Shown here one piece after another: positions 22,515 through 24,043 of a stretch of DNA of 24,043 bases. The position numbers and the translations under genes were made by a program. Position 1 is the stretch's first letter; each line of letters starts with the position of its first letter. The stretch is from the NCBI GenBank assembly GCA_900542905.1, contig UQPF01000026.1, forward strand, positions 1 through 24,043, given 5' to 3'. Below the pieces are notes generated by a model that did no database searches, had not been told where the DNA came from, and saw nothing but the letters and a program-made list of their open reading frames with translations. This DNA comes from an uncultured Collinsella sp. (GTDB lineage: Bacteria > Actinomycetota > Coriobacteriia > Coriobacteriales > Coriobacteriaceae).

Positions 22515-23735
22515 TTACTCAGTCTTCGACGAATCGTCGGTCGAACTCTTGGTGACGCCCTTCAGACTCACGTTATAGGGTACGTCCTTGGGCATGGGGT
22601 TGACGGTGATGTCGGCATCCTTCTTGTACTGCTCCAGCCACTCGCTGTACGCGGTGCTGGCCGCTTGCGTCTTCACCACGTTGGAGACGTACTTTTTGAT
22701 GTCCTTGGGCACCTGGTTGATGTCATCAACCTGATTATCGACATGGAAGTAGTCGGTGCACTTGATGATGTGGTAGCCATAGGTCGACTCGACGACTTCG
22801 CTCACGTCGCCCTTGTTGAGTCCCTCGAGCGCCGTCTGGTAGCTGTCGACGAAAGTGGTGAGCTTATCCCAGCCCACATCGCCCTTCTTCTCCTTGGAAC
22901 CGGTGTCCTCGGAGTACTGCTCAACGGCGTCCTCAAAGCTCAGCTCACCGGAGTTGATCTTGTCCAGGCACTCCTGCGCCTTGGCCTTGGCGGCAGCCTT
23001 GTCCTCGTCGGAAGCGTCAGAATCAACCTTGATCAGGATGTTCGACGAGCGGCGGGCGTCGTTGTAGCTGGACAGGTTTTCGTTGATGTAATCGACAATC
23101 TCGCTGTCCTTGGGCTTGCTCGTGGGCGCGACGGCATCCTTGAGTTTCTGCTGCGCCAGACTCTCCTTGAGTGAGTCCTTGTAGGTGTCCTCGGTATAGC
23201 CGTAGGTCTTGAGGGTCTTCTTAAAGGCCTTGGCGCCGCCCGCGCTCTTGCACGCGTCCTTCCAAGCCTTCTCGACCTCCTCGTCAGACACCGTCACGCC
23301 GTTCTCCTTCTGTGCCTGTTGAAGCAGAATCTGCTGCGTGTAGGAGTCGATGAGTTGCTTGCGGTACTTCTTGGGCGTGAGGTCGTTGTCAACCAGATAC
23401 TGCGCCCAATCCTTATCCTTGGTGTAGCCGTAGGACGTGCGCATGCTCATGATCTGCTTGGTCACGGTGTCCTCGGTGAGGTTGGTGCCGTTGATAGTTG
23501 CAGCAACACCGCCGGTCAGCTTGTAGCCCGAGGCGTCCTCGGCCTGCGACATAAGGCCGGAGCACGCCATCGCCGAGACGGAAAGCAGCATCGCCAGCAC
23601 GCCGATGACCACCAGGACGATCTTGACGGTCTTAGACACGTACGTCTTGCGCTGCTTCTTGCGAGAGCTGGAGGCAGCGCGAGCCTGCTGCTCGGGCGTC
23701 GGCTCGGGCGCAGGGTTCTTTTTCTTATTTGCCAT
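22515..23735 (-). CDS. Membrane-anchored PpiC-type peptidyl-prolyl isomerase (PrsA/SurA-like)
   Basis: This 406-residue extracytoplasmic foldase has a basic, Pro/Gln-rich cytoplasmic N-terminus (1-35), one hydrophobic helix (about 36-57, ending VSAMACSG), a SurA_N-like helical part (about 75-210) and a parvulin domain (about 227-328). Parvulin features seen are SNILIKV (231-237), FEDAVEQYSED (267-277), KKGDVGW (283-289), GDVSEVVESTYGYHIIK (309-325). C58 could be a lipidation site, but the long cytoplasmic lead and the AMAC residues do not make a good lipobox, so a simple membrane anchor is likelier. Such proteins help fold secreted proteins. The C-terminus is Ser/Asp/Lys-rich. The ATG at 23735 has AAAGG 6 bases upstream; the open frame beyond it is not conserved. 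First gene of the pair with yqeY. Confidence 0.92.
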   Translation of the reverse strand: MANKKKNPAPEPTPEQQARAASSSRKKQRKTYVSKTVKIVLVVIGVLAMLLSVSAMACSGLMSQAEDASGYKLTGGVAATINGTNLTEDTVTKQIMSMRTSYGYTKDKDWAQYLVDNDLTPKKYRKQLIDSYTQQILLQQAQKENGVTVSDEEVEKAWKDACKSAGGAKAFKKTLKTYGYTEDTYKDSLKESLAQQKLKDAVAPTSKPKDSEIVDYINENLSSYNDARRSSNILIKVDSDASDEDKAAAKAKAQECLDKINSGELSFEDAVEQYSEDTGSKEKKGDVGWDKLTTFVDSYQTALEGLNKGDVSEVVESTYGYHIIKCTDYFHVDNQVDDINQVPKDIKKYVSNVVKTQAASTAYSEWLEQYKKDADITVNPMPKDVPYNVSLKGVTKSSTDDSSKTE

Positions 23736-23802
23736 AGTTGGCCTTTCGCATAACGAATCGAACAAACGCCATTGTGTCACAACGCGGCCCCCGCGGCACG
23801 CT

Positions 23803-23915
23803 TGGTGCATTGGGGGCAGGTTAATCTGCACCATTTTGGTGCAAAGGGGACAGATGTGGCACTTGGGGACGTTCTTTATATGCCGGCACTTGGGGACCGT
23901 CCCTTACTGCCGGCA
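23803..23915. repeat. Cluster of GGGGACAG-type direct and inverted repeats
   Basis: TTGGTGCAnnGGGGnCAG occurs twice in direct orientation (from 23802 and from 23836). Between them is the palindrome TGCACCA-TTT-TGGTGCA (23827-23843). Then GGCACTTGGGGAC occurs twice (23858-23870, 23885-23897), the second enclosed by TGCCGGCA at 23881-23888 and 23908-23915 and containing GGGACCGTCCC. The stretch upstream of the PrsA-like gene thus looks like piled-up REP-type sequences, with no gene. Confidence 0.65.
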
Positions 23916-23935
23916 GAGACGATATGAGCAGGACA

Positions 23936-24043
23936 TAAAAACATTGAGAGCCCCTGCTGCATGAAAGACCGCGGATTAGGCCGACAATGGTGAGTGTCTA
24001 ATTCAGCCGCGGCGGCCACGCCGCATTCATGGAAGGGGCTCCC
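23936..24043 (-). ncRNA. Possible structured RNA or mobile-element end at the window edge
   Basis: Nested complementary segments form one long rod: GAGCCCC 23948-23954 with 24035-24041, CATGAA 23960-23965 with 24026-24031, CCGCGG 23969-23974 with 24007-24012, and ATTAG 23975-23979 with 23998-24002. Read leftward, the rod is followed after six bases by TTTTT. It could be a small RNA ending in a terminator, a large terminator of a gene beyond the edge, or the end of a mobile element. No RNA family was recognised, and the sequence is cut at 24043. Confidence 0.3.

Overview
This window is a stretch of ordinary, high-GC bacterial chromosome carrying mostly core-metabolism genes. Gene content, strong purine-rich Shine-Dalgarno sites, an electron-bifurcating NfnAB pair, a twin-arginine lipoprotein and many short GGGACAG-type intergenic palindromes all fit an anaerobic gut Coriobacteriia, most likely Collinsella. 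That assignment is an inference from gene style; no rRNA or other marker is present. No phage, plasmid, CRISPR array or complete transposase gene was found.

Layout from left to right. Positions 1-471 hold no convincing gene. An old-yellow-enzyme flavin oxidoreductase runs leftward (472-2502). It is followed by a three-unit palindromic repeat array and a leftward initiator tRNA-fMet with its own promoter and terminator. coaX (CoA synthesis) points right and converges on a leftward run: a degenerate biotin-ligase-like protein, a fused FolP-FolK folate enzyme and a Sir2 deacylase. Divergent from Sir2 is exodeoxyribonuclease III. Next is a leftward ECF vitamin-uptake operon (T component, fused double ATPase, S component). 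Rightward from 11863 come glmU (UDP-GlcNAc), prs (PRPP), pth (peptidyl-tRNA hydrolase) and the nfnAB transhydrogenase pair. The rest runs leftward: PrsA-like foldase, YqeY, then a polar amino-acid ABC operon (ATPase, binding protein, two permeases) that continues into a cytidylate-kinase-like gene.

The coding genes are conventional. The unexplained content is in the repeats. At least six families of self-complementary DNA sit in almost every intergenic gap: an array of about 80-bp units, a 105-bp near-perfect hairpin, a TIR-bounded element around the pth terminator, a perfect 24-bp palindrome, a 59-bp inverted repeat, and several GGGACAG hairpins. One further palindromic element of 189 bp (63 codons) lies in frame inside the ECF ATPase gene, where it encodes the linker between the two ABC domains. 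This is the strongest candidate for something undescribed: a mobile palindromic element that has become protein-coding. Other points of interest are a four-segment attenuator-like leader before nfnAB, a long insertion inside the DHPS barrel, and a biotin-ligase fold that lacks its catalytic loop.
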